This document shows positions 32,152 through 39,506 of a DNA stretch of 64,000 nucleotides, one piece after another. How positions within the stretch are numbered: the stretch's first letter is position 1; every line of letters starts with the position of its first letter. The translations under genes were made by a program, and so were the position numbers. This DNA comes from Vogesella urethralis (GTDB lineage: Bacteria; Pseudomonadota; Gammaproteobacteria; Burkholderiales; Chromobacteriaceae). The notes beneath the pieces were generated by a model that was not told the origin of the DNA, ran no database searches, and worked only from the letters and a program-made list of their open reading frames with translations. Location of the stretch: assembly GCF_007644045.2 (NCBI RefSeq), contig NZ_VMDW02000087.1, forward strand, positions 155,432 to 219,431, written 5' to 3'.

Positions 32152-32171
32152 AGTATACAGATCGGTTTACT
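32152..32171. promoter_or_regulatory. TetR operator O2
   Basis: The palindromic sequence AGTATACAGATCGGTTTACT shares GATCGGTT and the GTA/TAC ends with O1. Two dimers could bind on the same DNA face and block the divergent promoters. Confidence 0.75.
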
Positions 32172-32202
32172 TTGTAACCACACCACCCCAAGGAGTCTTG
32201 CC

Positions 32203-32703
32203 ATGTTTCCATTACGCCTCCCTGCCTCCCGCGCCCCGGCCGCGCCAGACGGCCGTTTTGTGGCCGCCAGTTTTGCCGGCGCCGCGCTGGCCATCGGCGC
32301 CTGCGGCTTGCTTAGCCAGTACAGCGGCAGCCCGTGGTTGATGGCCCCGTTCGGCGCCAGTTGCGTGCTGGTTTTCGGCCTGCCGGACAGCCCGCTGGCG
32401 CAGCCGCGTCATGTGGTGGGCGGGCACTTGCTGGCAGCCCTCAGCGGCCTGCTATGGCTGTGGCTGGCCGGCCCGGTGTGGTGGAGCGCCGCACTGGCGG
32501 TGGCCTTGGCGCTGGCCTTGATGCAACTAGCGCGTGCCGTGCACCCACCCGCCGGCGCCACCCCGCTGGTGGTGCTGGCCAGCGGCGCCAGCTGGCACTT
32601 TTTGCTGACGCCGGTGTTGTCGGGCGCCCTCGTCATCGTGGCGCTGGGCTGGCTGCTGCACCGCTGGCGCCAGCCAGGCAGCTACCCGCGCTACTGGTGG
32701 TAG
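32203..32703 (+). CDS. HPP-family integral membrane protein
   Basis: The 166-residue protein has about four to five membrane segments and the family block WLMAPFGASCVLVFGLPDSPLAQPRHVVGGHL, with AVHPPAGATPL giving the HPP motif. Characterised relatives in cyanobacteria and plants (for example NrtD2-type chloroplast proteins) have been linked to nitrite transport. In bacteria the role is mostly open. AAGGAG sits eight bases before the ATG at 32203. It is divergent from the TetR gene and under its two operators, so it is expected to be induced by the repressor's ligand. Confidence 0.88.
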   Translation: MFPLRLPASRAPAAPDGRFVAASFAGAALAIGACGLLSQYSGSPWLMAPFGASCVLVFGLPDSPLAQPRHVVGGHLLAALSGLLWLWLAGPVWWSAALAVALALALMQLARAVHPPAGATPLVVLASGASWHFLLTPVLSGALVIVALGWLLHRWRQPGSYPRYWW

Positions 32704-32721
32704 CCGGCGCCCGTTACCATG

Positions 32722-32746
32722 AAAAAAGCCAGCCCGCGGGCTGGCT
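32722..32746 (-). terminator. Rho-independent terminator
   Basis: The perfect palindrome AGCCAGCCC-GC-GGGCTGGCT is followed by a six-base T-run on the minus strand. It serves the small protein gene ending at 32769 and also lies just past the HPP stop. Confidence 0.85.
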
Positions 32747-32768
32747 GATCTCACTGCGTGCATCGGTT

Positions 32769-33074
32769 TCAGGCAAAGATATCGATCACGTTACCGGCCA
32801 CCTTCAGGCCGTTAACCACGCTCTCGCCGGTGGCTGACACTGTCTCGTACACCACTTCGGCTGCCTCGACGGCGGTTTCCGCCGCGCCGGCGGCCAGGTT
32901 GAAGGCGCCGCCTGCCAGCTCGACCCCGGCTTCCCCCAGGTCGAGCGCCGCCTCGCCGAAATCGGCAGAGACTGCGTCCACCACCGCTTCACCCGCGTGG
33001 TACACGCCCTTGCCCAGGCCGACCACCCCTTTCAACATCTGGCTACCGCCCACTGCCATGCCGCTATAACTCAT
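32769..33074 (-). CDS. Small Ala/Gly/Val-rich repetitive protein of unknown function
   Basis: The 101-residue protein starts MSYSGMAVGGSQMLKGVVGLG. The centre (residues about 20-90) is a run of short amphipathic units rich in Ala, Gly, Val and Glu (for example GEAALDLGEAGVELAGGAFN, AAETAVEAAEVVYETV). It suggests a long amphipathic helix or a stack that could lie on a membrane. There is no signal peptide and no cysteine. GGGAG precedes the ATG at 33074. It has its own terminator and is separated by 93 bases from the GlxA-type gene. Function unknown; a membrane-associated stress or lysis-type protein is conceivable but unsupported. Confidence 0.7.
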   Translation of the reverse strand: MSYSGMAVGGSQMLKGVVGLGKGVYHAGEAVVDAVSADFGEAALDLGEAGVELAGGAFNLAAGAAETAVEAAEVVYETVSATGESVVNGLKVAGNVIDIFA

Positions 33075-33167
33075 CTCGCGCTCCCGGATTGCTGCATTCC
33101 CGCCGTCAGCATGCCGGGTTGCAGAGGGCAATAGGTAGCCGGATTGTTGCGCCTGGCAACAAAACGC

Positions 33168-34109
33168 TTACAAACCACCACCAACCTGGCCGGGCAACTG
33201 CGTTTCGAACTTGGCCCACACCCGCCGCATGGCGCGTGCCGAGGCAAAACCGCCGCCTTCAGCCGCCCGCTCTACCGCCACGCCTTGCTGCAACAGCTGG
33301 CGTACCAGCGCCACGCGCAGGCGTTGCTGGTATTCCACAATACTGACGCCAGTTTGCTGGCGGAACAGCCGCGTCAGATGGCGCGGGCTAAGGTGCACGC
33401 GTTCGGCCAGCGCGGCCAGCGGCCACGGTTGCGCAGGGTCGCGCGCGATGGCGTCCTGCACGCGGTGCACCGCCGGGTGCAGGTGGTTACGGTAGGCCAG
33501 CCACGGCGACAGCTGGGCGTCGTCGCCGGCGCGGCGGCTGTACAGCACCATGCGCCGCGCTACCCGTGCCGCCACGTCGGAACCGGCATGGCGCTCGATC
33601 AGCGCCAGCGCCAGGTCCATGCCGGTAGTAATGCCGGCCGAGGTGGCGATGTGGCCATCCTCCACAAACACACGGTTGTCCAGTACCCGCGCGCGCGGCG
33701 CGGTGGCGGCCAGCTTGGCCACAATGCTGTGATGCGTGGTACAGGCGCGGCCATCCAGCAGCCCGGCCATGCCGGCCAGCAAGGCGCCGGAGCACACGGT
33801 GGCCAGCGCCACCTGCGGCCGGATGTGCTGGCGCAGCCAGGCCACCAGCTGCTGCGCCTCGGGCATGGCGTAATCGGCGTCCTCATCTACCGTCCCCACC
33901 ACGATCACCAGGCTGCCGTCGGCCACAGCATCCGGCAGCGGCGCGATGCGCGACACCAGCCCCAGCGAGCAAACGCACTCGGTAGCCGGGCCGGCAATGT
34001 GCAGCCGAAACGGCGCGCCCTCGTCCTGCGCCATGCGGAAGGCCTCGGCCGGGCCGACGAAATCCAGCGCCAGGTAGCGCGGGGTGAGCAGGAAGTAGAT
34101 GTCTTTCAT
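33168..34109 (-). CDS. GlxA-family transcriptional regulator (DJ-1/PfpI plus AraC HTH)
   Basis: The 313-residue protein has an N-terminal DJ-1/PfpI-like amidotransferase fold (MKDIYFLLTPRYLALDFVGPAEAF; the nucleophile-elbow Cys in TVCSGALLAG; GITTGMDLALALIERHAG) and a C-terminal AraC double helix-turn-helix (LAERVHLSPRHLTRLFRQQTGVS...). It resembles regulators of amino-acid or quaternary-amine catabolism. The start ATG at 34109 is embedded in the dispersed repeat, whose AAGG would serve as ribosome-binding site. It is the last gene of the six-gene minus-strand run. Confidence 0.9.
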   Translation of the reverse strand: MKDIYFLLTPRYLALDFVGPAEAFRMAQDEGAPFRLHIAGPATECVCSLGLVSRIAPLPDAVADGSLVIVVGTVDEDADYAMPEAQQLVAWLRQHIRPQVALATVCSGALLAGMAGLLDGRACTTHHSIVAKLAATAPRARVLDNRVFVEDGHIATSAGITTGMDLALALIERHAGSDVAARVARRMVLYSRRAGDDAQLSPWLAYRNHLHPAVHRVQDAIARDPAQPWPLAALAERVHLSPRHLTRLFRQQTGVSIVEYQQRLRVALVRQLLQQGVAVERAAEGGGFASARAMRRVWAKFETQLPGQVGGGL

Positions 34110-34121
34110 GCGGCCAACCTT
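34109..34121 (-). repeat. Dispersed repeat AAGGTTGGCCGCA, copy 3 (on a start codon)
   Basis: Read on the minus strand, the 13-mer continues into TG, so that its last A is the first base of the GlxA-type gene's ATG. AAGG lies eight bases upstream and can act as Shine-Dalgarno. Confidence 0.85.
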
Positions 34122-34137
34122 GTCTGCGGATAACCGC

Positions 34138-34335
34138 TTACAGCTCGCCCAGCTTGATGTCCGGCTGGTAATCGCCGTCCACCTCCTTGACGATGGCCTG
34201 GCCGGCGATGACGCGTTCGCCGTTGAAGGTGAGCGTGGGCGCGCCGTGCAGCTGCCAGCCACGGTTCAGCGCCTCGGTCACGCGGTGGCAGAAGGCGCTG
34301 TCGTCGGGGCCGGTGAGCAAGCGGTACAGTTTCAT
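34138..34335 (-). CDS. DUF1737-like small protein
   Basis: The 65-residue protein begins MKLYRLLTGPDDSAFCHRVTEALNRGWQLHGAPTL, a pattern typical of DUF1737 (short cytoplasmic proteins with a YxxxTGxDDxxFxxRV..AL..GW.L motif). The body ends EVDGDYQPDIKLGEL. No biochemical role is known. It lies 16 bases after the GNAT gene and 28 before the GlxA-type gene, so it is part of the same transcript. The ATG at 34335 is chosen because all upstream in-frame sequence belongs to the GNAT gene. Confidence 0.85.
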   Translation of the reverse strand: MKLYRLLTGPDDSAFCHRVTEALNRGWQLHGAPTLTFNGERVIAGQAIVKEVDGDYQPDIKLGEL

Positions 34336-34351
34336 GGTGTGGGTCCGGTGA

Positions 34352-34813
34352 TCAGAAGGTATGACGATACACGACAAAGCCGGTGTCCCGCGCCACACGG
34401 TCGTACAGCTGGCGGGCGGCGGCGTTGTCGTGGCGGGTGTGCCAGTATACGCTGGGGCTGCCGGCGGCCTGCGCCTCGGCCAGTACGGCGGCAATCAGCT
34501 GCCGTGCCACGCCCTGCCCGCGTGCGGCCGGCACGGTAAACAGGTCTTGCAGGTAGCAGGCGTGCGCCGCCATCAGCGTGTTGCGGTGAAACACATAGTG
34601 CGCCAGCCCCAGCAGTTGGCCGCCGCGCCAGGCCAGCCGCGCGTGCAGCGGCTCGGCCGGGTCCAGAAAGCGTTGCCAGGTCAGCTGGCTGATGGTGGCC
34701 GGCAGCGCCAGCGCGCCGTGGCGACCGTAAAAGGCGTTGTAGGCGTCCCATAGCGGCAGCCAGGCGTCGAAATCGTCCGGCTGCGGCGGGCGCAGCTGCA
34801 AGGTATCGCTCAT
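34352..34813 (-). CDS. GNAT-family N-acetyltransferase
   Basis: The 153-residue protein carries the GNAT acetyl-CoA motif: DLFTVPAARGQGVARQLIAAVLAEAQAAGSPSVYWHTRHDNAAARQLYDRVARDTGFVVYRH, with the R/Q-x-x-G-x-G/A loop ARGQGVA. The acceptor substrate is unknown. The start ATG at 34813 lies within the dispersed repeat AAGGTTGGCCGCATG. The gene starts 10 bases after the EamA stop. Confidence 0.92.
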   Translation of the reverse strand: MSDTLQLRPPQPDDFDAWLPLWDAYNAFYGRHGALALPATISQLTWQRFLDPAEPLHARLAWRGGQLLGLAHYVFHRNTLMAAHACYLQDLFTVPAARGQGVARQLIAAVLAEAQAAGSPSVYWHTRHDNAAARQLYDRVARDTGFVVYRHTF

Positions 34814-34825
34814 GCGGCCAACCTT
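34813..34825 (-). repeat. Dispersed repeat AAGGTTGGCCGCA, copy 4 (on a start codon)
   Basis: Same arrangement as copy 3: the repeat runs into the ATG of the GNAT gene and its AAGG is the only ribosome-binding-site candidate. It also overlaps the EamA stop region (34824). Confidence 0.85.
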
Positions 34826-35717
34826 ACGCCGGCTGCGGCTTGCGCCACAGCGCCAGCAGGCGCGGGCCGAACACGTTCACCGCCAGCCCGGCCAGCAGCA
34901 GCGCGCCGCCGGCCAGCTGCCAGAAGCTGAGGCGCTCGCCCAGCACCAGCGCCGCCGACAGCACGCCGAAAAACGGCACCAGCAGCGAGAACGGCGCCAC
35001 CACGTTGGCCGCATGGCGGCTGAGCAACTTGCTCCACTGGCCGTAGCCGAACAGCGTGGCCACCAGCGCCAGGTAGGCAATGGCAAACAGGCTTTGCGGC
35101 GTGGCCACCTGCGCCCACACGATACGGTCGGCTTCGAACAGGCCGGACAGCGCAAAGAACGGCACGATGGGCGCCAGGCTACTCCACACCACCAGGCCCA
35201 GCATGTCCGGCTTGTAGCCGGCAGCCACGATGCGGCGCACCACCACGTTGGAAAACGCCCAGCTGGCGGCACCGCACAGCGTCAGCACAAAGCCGGCCAG
35301 CGGCAGGCTGGCGGCGCCCAGGCCGCCGATCAGGTACAGCCCGGCGCTGCCGATCAGCAGGCCGGCCAGCTGCCACGGCGTAAAGCGCTCGCCCAGCCAC
35401 AGCATGCCGATCAGCAAGGTAAAGAACGCCTGCGACTGCAGCACGATGGACGCCAGCCCGGCCGGCATGCCCAGCTTGATGGCGGTGAACAGGCAGGCAA
35501 ACTGCCCCAGCCCCACGCTCAGGCCGTACAGCGCCAGCCAGCGCCACGGGATGGCCGGCCGCCGCACGAACAGCAGGCCCAGGCCGGCGGCGGCGCTAAA
35601 GCGCAGCGCCCCCAGCAGGAACGGCGGCACGCCGGCCACGCCCCACTTGATCACCACAAAGTTGAAACCCCATACCGCAACGATCGCCAGCGCGATCAGC
35701 CGGTCTTGCCAGTTCAT
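34824..35717 (-). CDS. EamA/DMT-family exporter
   Basis: The 297-residue protein has about ten membrane segments in two EamA repeats. It begins MNWQDRLIALAIVAVWGFNFVVIKWG, the typical EamA start, with FLLGALRFSAAAGLGLLFVRRP and the second-repeat block LTLCGAASWAFSNVVVRR. Such carriers export amino acids or metabolites (RhtA, YddG-like). A GGGGAG sequence precedes the ATG at 35717. Its place in a run with GNAT, isochorismatase-like and GlxA-like genes fits a small metabolite processing or export unit. Confidence 0.92.
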   Translation of the reverse strand: MNWQDRLIALAIVAVWGFNFVVIKWGVAGVPPFLLGALRFSAAAGLGLLFVRRPAIPWRWLALYGLSVGLGQFACLFTAIKLGMPAGLASIVLQSQAFFTLLIGMLWLGERFTPWQLAGLLIGSAGLYLIGGLGAASLPLAGFVLTLCGAASWAFSNVVVRRIVAAGYKPDMLGLVVWSSLAPIVPFFALSGLFEADRIVWAQVATPQSLFAIAYLALVATLFGYGQWSKLLSRHAANVVAPFSLLVPFFGVLSAALVLGERLSFWQLAGGALLLAGLAVNVFGPRLLALWRKPQPA

Positions 35718-35729
35718 GGCCTGCTCCCC

Positions 35730-35742
35730 AAGGTTGGCCGCA
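35730..35742 (+). repeat. Dispersed repeat AAGGTTGGCCGCA, copy 5
   Basis: Located 13 bases upstream of the EamA start, in the opposite orientation to copies 3 and 4. Confidence 0.8.
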
Positions 35743-35832
35743 CGCGGCCGGTGGTCAATGACATCGAGCTTACGCCAGCCGGCACGCGCCAGACAGCAAC
35801 AGTGCGTTCCGATTGACGGGATACAGCTGCCG

Positions 35833-36141
35833 TCAGCGCCGCTCGGGTGGCAAGCCGCCCTGCGCCGCCAGCAGCGCGGCATGGGCGGCCGGGTCTACCG
35901 GCCGGTAGGTGACGGTGCTGGTGGCCGGATGTGCCGCCAGACCGGTACAGCCCACCCATTGCCGCGCCGGGCGGATGGGGCGCGGGGCGAAACCGCCGCC
36001 GCAATTGGGGCAGACGTTGTGCAGCACCGCCTCGACACAGCGGGCGCAGAACGTGCACTCGTAGCTACAGATGCGGGCGTCGGGGCTATCGGGCGGTAGC
36101 GGCGTGTTGCAGTGTTCGCAGTTGGGGCGCAGTTGCAGCAT
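35833..36141 (-). CDS. DUF1272-family cysteine-rich protein
   Basis: The 102-residue protein begins MLQLRPNCEHCNTPLPPDSPDARICSYECTFCARCVEAVLHNVCPNCGGGF. Its CxxC, CxxxC, CxxC and CxxC pairs must bind zinc or another metal (treble-clef or rubredoxin-like). This is the DUF1272 pattern, whose role is unknown. The C-terminal half, after about residue 58, is Ala/Pro-rich. It starts 13 bases after the isochorismatase-like gene. Confidence 0.88.
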   Translation of the reverse strand: MLQLRPNCEHCNTPLPPDSPDARICSYECTFCARCVEAVLHNVCPNCGGGFAPRPIRPARQWVGCTGLAAHPATSTVTYRPVDPAAHAALLAAQGGLPPERR

Positions 36142-36154
36142 GGCGTGTGTCCTT

Positions 36155-36730
36155 TCAGAGGGTGGCCTGGTTGGCCGCATCGGCGTCCAGCCGCGCCAGC
36201 ACGCTGGCCACGGTGTGGATGTCGGCAAAACGGCCGGCCAGCACCAGCTCGGTCCGCTGGCGGATGTCGTCGGCGCTGAACACGCGGCCGCTGTGCGGGT
36301 GGGTCATGGCAAAGGTCAGCGTGGCTTCGGTAACGTAATCGACGCCAAAGCCCAAGTCGCTGCCGACGCGGGTGGTGGTTTCGCAGCACTGCTCGGTGCG
36401 GATGCCGCTGACGATCAGGCGGTCGATACCGCGTGCCGTCAGCCACGCCTGCAGGCCGGTATCGGTAAAGGCATTGTGGACGTGCTTGGTAAAGGTGGCG
36501 TCCGGCGCCGGCGGCAGCCAGGCCATCGGCTGCACGTGGCCGCTGGCGGCGGCAAACGGACCATCGCCATCCTCGTGCAGCACGTAGATGACCGGCACGC
36601 CACGGGCGCGGGCACCGGCGATCAGCGCCAGCAGCGCCTGGCGGAAAGCCGGCAGTTCGCGCTCGTCCCAATACGGGCGGTGCAGGAAGGATTGCTGGAC
36701 ATCGATGACGAGCAAGGCAGAACGGGACAT
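36155..36730 (-). CDS. Isochorismatase-like cysteine hydrolase
   Basis: The 191-residue protein is of the isochorismatase superfamily with the triad Asp (LLVIDVQQSF), Lys (ATFTKHVHNAF) and Cys (GIRTEQCCETTTR). Relatives hydrolyse nicotinamide, N-carbamoylsarcosine or ureidoacrylate; specificity cannot be told here. The ATG at 36730 (MSRSALLVIDVQQ) fits the family start. It is the first gene of a six-gene minus-strand run ending with the GlxA-type regulator. Confidence 0.88.
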   Translation of the reverse strand: MSRSALLVIDVQQSFLHRPYWDERELPAFRQALLALIAGARARGVPVIYVLHEDGDGPFAAASGHVQPMAWLPPAPDATFTKHVHNAFTDTGLQAWLTARGIDRLIVSGIRTEQCCETTTRVGSDLGFGVDYVTEATLTFAMTHPHSGRVFSADDIRQRTELVLAGRFADIHTVASVLARLDADAANQATL

Positions 36731-37039
36731 TTCAATACTCCGGGTAGCAGGCTGGACAGGGCTTATTCTGCTTGCGGCCAACGGTAGTGACGAGGTAGCT
36801 GGCAGCCAGGATGGGGACCGATCCAGCCATGCTACGCCATGGCATGGCGCTTTGTATCAAAACCCTTACAAAACCGACAATACCCCTACACAGACACTAT
36901 CGATACTGACAGCATCGCCAAGAGCGCATGGCACCGGTCTTGCCCACACGGGCGCAGCCGGTCGCCTGGACAGCCTGCAATGCCGGGCTGGTGGCCCGCC
37001 CCGTGCGGCGCCATCCGATAATAAAAACGGAGCCTATCG
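36731..37039. promoter_or_regulatory. Intergenic region, divergent promoters
   Basis: 309 bases without a convincing gene. A partial dispersed-repeat copy (TGCGGCCAAC) is at 36774-36783. The 36850-36910 part is AT-richer and contains TTTGTATC, CTTACAA and a 20-base-spaced direct repeat (ACCCTTACA at 36862, ACCCCTACA at 36882) that could be a binding site for the OmpR-type regulator encoded downstream. Confidence 0.45.
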
Positions 37040-37384
37040 ATGAAGACCTCACTGCTCACGCCGGTCTGCGTGTTGCTGAGCCTGGCCGCGCCGCTAACGG
37101 CGGCGGCCAACCCTACCGCGCCCCTGCCAGACCCGCAGACGCTTTTCGCCTTGCTACCCGAGACCGAGGCCGACGCGAGGCCGACGCAGCCGGTAGCTTT
37201 CCGCTGGCCGGCTGCCGTCAGACTCAGCCTGCCGCAGGCACTACGTGCCACCAGCCTGGCAGCACCGTCGCTGCAAGCACCGGCAGAATGGCTGGCGCAC
37301 ATGCAGCGCCTGGGTCGCAGTGACAGTACGACCCCGCCGGCTTCGCCCGATAGTACGCGCCACCCGGTAGCCGTGCCGGGCTGA
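37040..37384 (+). CDS. Small secreted protein of unknown function
   Basis: The 114-residue protein has a clear signal peptide (MKTSLLTPVCVLLSLAAPLTAAA) and no cysteine in the mature part. The mature region is Pro/Ala/Leu-rich with one hydrophobic-polar stretch (RWPAAVRLSLPQALRATSL) and a low-complexity Ser/Thr/Pro tail. ACGGAG precedes the ATG. It lies 98 bases upstream of the two-component genes and may be the system's periplasmic accessory or a first target. I recognise no domain. Confidence 0.7.
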   Translation: MKTSLLTPVCVLLSLAAPLTAAANPTAPLPDPQTLFALLPETEADARPTQPVAFRWPAAVRLSLPQALRATSLAAPSLQAPAEWLAHMQRLGRSDSTTPPASPDSTRHPVAVPG

Positions 37385-37482
37385 TCCCCCGCTGTGCGCG
37401 CAAGCAGCATGCGCCCGCTTGCGTCAGAATGAACATGACGCCGACCCCGCTACGGGCAACCCGGCGTAGCCAAGGAGCTTTC

Positions 37483-38190
37483 ATGAACGAACACAGCATC
37501 CATCTGCTGATCGTTGACGACGACCCCGATATCCGCGACCTGCTGGCGCACTACCTGCAAAGCTACGGCATGCAATGCCTGTGTGTCGGCAATGGCCAGG
37601 CCATGCGCGACGCGCTGGCGCACACCAGCTTCGACCTGATCATCCTCGACCTGATGCTGCCCGGTGAAGACGGCCTGTCGCTGTGTCGTCACGTGCGCAG
37701 CGTCGGCGATACGCCGATCATCATGCTGACCGCCCGTGGCGAGTCGGCCGACCGCGTGGTAGGCCTGGAGCTGGGCGCCGACGACTACGTGGTAAAACCG
37801 TTCGACCCGCGCGAGCTGGTGGCGCGCATCCACACCATCCTGCGCCGCGCCCGTGGCAGCAGCACGCCGGGCGAACAGGACACGGTACAGTTTGCCGGCT
37901 GGCGCCTGAGCCACCTGAAGCGCGAGATCACTACCCCGGCGCAGCTGGTGGTGCCGCTGTCCAACGCCGAATACCGGCTGCTGTGCGCGTTTCTGGAACG
38001 CCCGCAACGCATCCTCAGCCGCGAACAGCTGATGGACGCCGCCCGGGGCCGTACCGTAGAAGCATTCGACCGTAGCATCGACCTTCTGGTATCGCGCTTG
38101 CGCCAGAAGCTGGGCGACGACCCGAAACAGCCGCAGTTGCTGAAGACCGTCCGCGGCGAAGGCTATCTGCTGGACAGCAAGGTAGGCTGA
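37483..38190 (+). CDS. OmpR-family response regulator
   Basis: The 235-residue protein has a receiver (Asp12-Asp13-Asp14 pocket, Asp56 in IILDLMLPGEDG, KPFDPREL) and a C-terminal winged helix (AEYRLLCAFLERPQRILSREQLMDA...VDLLVSRLRQKLGDDPKQPQLLKTVRGEGYLL). It is the OmpR/PhoB type. AAGGAG precedes the ATG at 37483. The partner kinase starts one base after its stop. Confidence 0.95.
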   Translation: MNEHSIHLLIVDDDPDIRDLLAHYLQSYGMQCLCVGNGQAMRDALAHTSFDLIILDLMLPGEDGLSLCRHVRSVGDTPIIMLTARGESADRVVGLELGADDYVVKPFDPRELVARIHTILRRARGSSTPGEQDTVQFAGWRLSHLKREITTPAQLVVPLSNAEYRLLCAFLERPQRILSREQLMDAARGRTVEAFDRSIDLLVSRLRQKLGDDPKQPQLLKTVRGEGYLLDSKVG

Positions 38191-38191
38191 C

Positions 38192-39355
38192 ATGCGCTGG
38201 CGCCCGCGCGATACCCTGTTTACCCGCCTGTTCGGCCTGGTGCTGGCCGCCTTGCTTTGCAGCCACATCATCATGACGCTGCTATTTGCGCTGTTCGGCC
38301 CTGGGCCACCAAGAGTGGCAGAGCCGCTGCCCAAAGGGGCCATCACGTCCACAGAGGTAGTGATGATGCCTGCGCCGCAAGACCTGCCGCCAGGGCTGAG
38401 GCCAGCACCGCAGCCACGACCAGCCCCGTTCGGGCCGGAACAAGGTAGCGCCATGGATGCGCGGCCCCGGATGCCACCGCAGCCACCGGGGCCACCCGGG
38501 CCTGGCCGTCTGCCGCCCGAATTCTGGTACGGCTTTGCCCTGCAACTGGTGGCAGTCAGCCTGCTGGCCTGGTACGGCGCACGCCGGCTGGCACGCCCGA
38601 TCGAACAGCTGACCCGTGGTGCCCGCGAACTGGGCCGCACGCTGGACGCGCCGGCCATTGCCGAAACCGGGCCGCTTGAAACGCGGCAGGCGGCACGGCT
38701 GTTCAACACGTTACAAAGCAAGCTGCGCCAGCAGATGACCGAGCGCAGCCAGTTTCTGGCCGCAGTGTCGCACGACCTGCGCACGCCGCTGACCCGCATC
38801 CGTCTGCGTAGCACCCAGGTACAGGACCCGCAATTGCAAACGCGGCTGAACCAGGACATCGACGACATGGCCGACATGCTGAACGCTACCCTCGCCTACC
38901 TGCGCGACAACAGCCAGCAAGACGAATGGCAACAGCTGGACATCGAAGCCCTGCTGCAGGCCATGGCCGAAGACGCGCAGGAGCTAGGCCAGCCGGTCAG
39001 CTTCAGCGGCCATGCCGACCAGATCCTGACGCTACCAGCTACGTTGCGCCGCTGCCTGGACAACCTGCTGGGCAACGCGCTGCGCTATGGCGAACGCGCC
39101 GACATCCTGCTGCAACAGAACGCCGACTACGTGGAAATCTGCATTCGTGATTACGGGCCTGGCATTCCGGAAAACCAGCTGGCGCGGGTACTGGAACCGT
39201 TTGTGCGGCTGGAAGATTCGCGTAATCGCCACACTGGCGGCACCGGCCTGGGGCTGACCATTACCCGCGACGGCGCACGGCGTATGGGTGGCGAACTGTT
39301 GCTGGCCAATGCGCCACAAGGCGGTTTGCTGGCGACACTGCGACTGCCGCGCTAA
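38192..39355 (+). CDS. EnvZ-type sensor histidine kinase with proline-rich periplasmic loop
   Basis: The 387-residue kinase has two membrane segments (about 11-35 and 112-132) flanking a periplasmic stretch of about 75 residues that is very rich in proline and lacks folded-domain character. HAMP follows, then HisKA with His194 in AAVSHDLRTPLTRIRLR and HATPase with NLLGNALRYG, DYGPGI and GGTGLGLTI. The disordered-looking loop suggests sensing through the membrane or a partner protein rather than by direct ligand binding. The start is one base after the regulator's stop. The transcript ends at the terminator at 39421. Confidence 0.94.
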   Translation: MRWRPRDTLFTRLFGLVLAALLCSHIIMTLLFALFGPGPPRVAEPLPKGAITSTEVVMMPAPQDLPPGLRPAPQPRPAPFGPEQGSAMDARPRMPPQPPGPPGPGRLPPEFWYGFALQLVAVSLLAWYGARRLARPIEQLTRGARELGRTLDAPAIAETGPLETRQAARLFNTLQSKLRQQMTERSQFLAAVSHDLRTPLTRIRLRSTQVQDPQLQTRLNQDIDDMADMLNATLAYLRDNSQQDEWQQLDIEALLQAMAEDAQELGQPVSFSGHADQILTLPATLRRCLDNLLGNALRYGERADILLQQNADYVEICIRDYGPGIPENQLARVLEPFVRLEDSRNRHTGGTGLGLTITRDGARRMGGELLLANAPQGGLLATLRLPR

Positions 39356-39364
39356 GACCGCAGC

Positions 39365-39388
39365 GTTTGTATCGGCGGCGATACAAAC
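39365..39388. promoter_or_regulatory. Inverted repeat GTTTGTATC...GATACAAAC
   Basis: Nine-base arms (39365-39373 and 39380-39388) flank a six-base loop. No T-run follows, so this is not the terminator. TTTGTATC recurs at 36851-36858 before the secreted-protein gene, so it may be a regulator site. Confidence 0.45.
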
Positions 39389-39420
39389 ACGATAAATGCC
39401 GCTTACAACATCGCCATAAA

Positions 39421-39455
39421 GTGATACGGCCCGCTACAGGCCGTATCACTTTTTT
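39421..39455 (+). terminator. Rho-independent terminator of the OmpR-type operon
   Basis: GTGATACGGCC pairs with GGCCGTATCAC around CGCTACA, followed by six T. It isolates the EF-hand gene from the two-component operon. Confidence 0.92.
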
Positions 39456-39506
39456 GCCATGGACGCGCTGCAGGCGGGCCTTTTTACCCCTACAGGGAGA
39501 TCCATC

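Noticed and set aside
37040..37384. The secreted protein as part of a lysis or bacteriocin pair
   Set aside because: No immunity-like neighbour, no cysteine or glycine leader motif; signal peptide alone does not support it.
39365..39388. GTTTGTATC inverted repeat as the terminator
   Set aside because: No T-run follows; the real terminator is the hairpin at 39421-39455.
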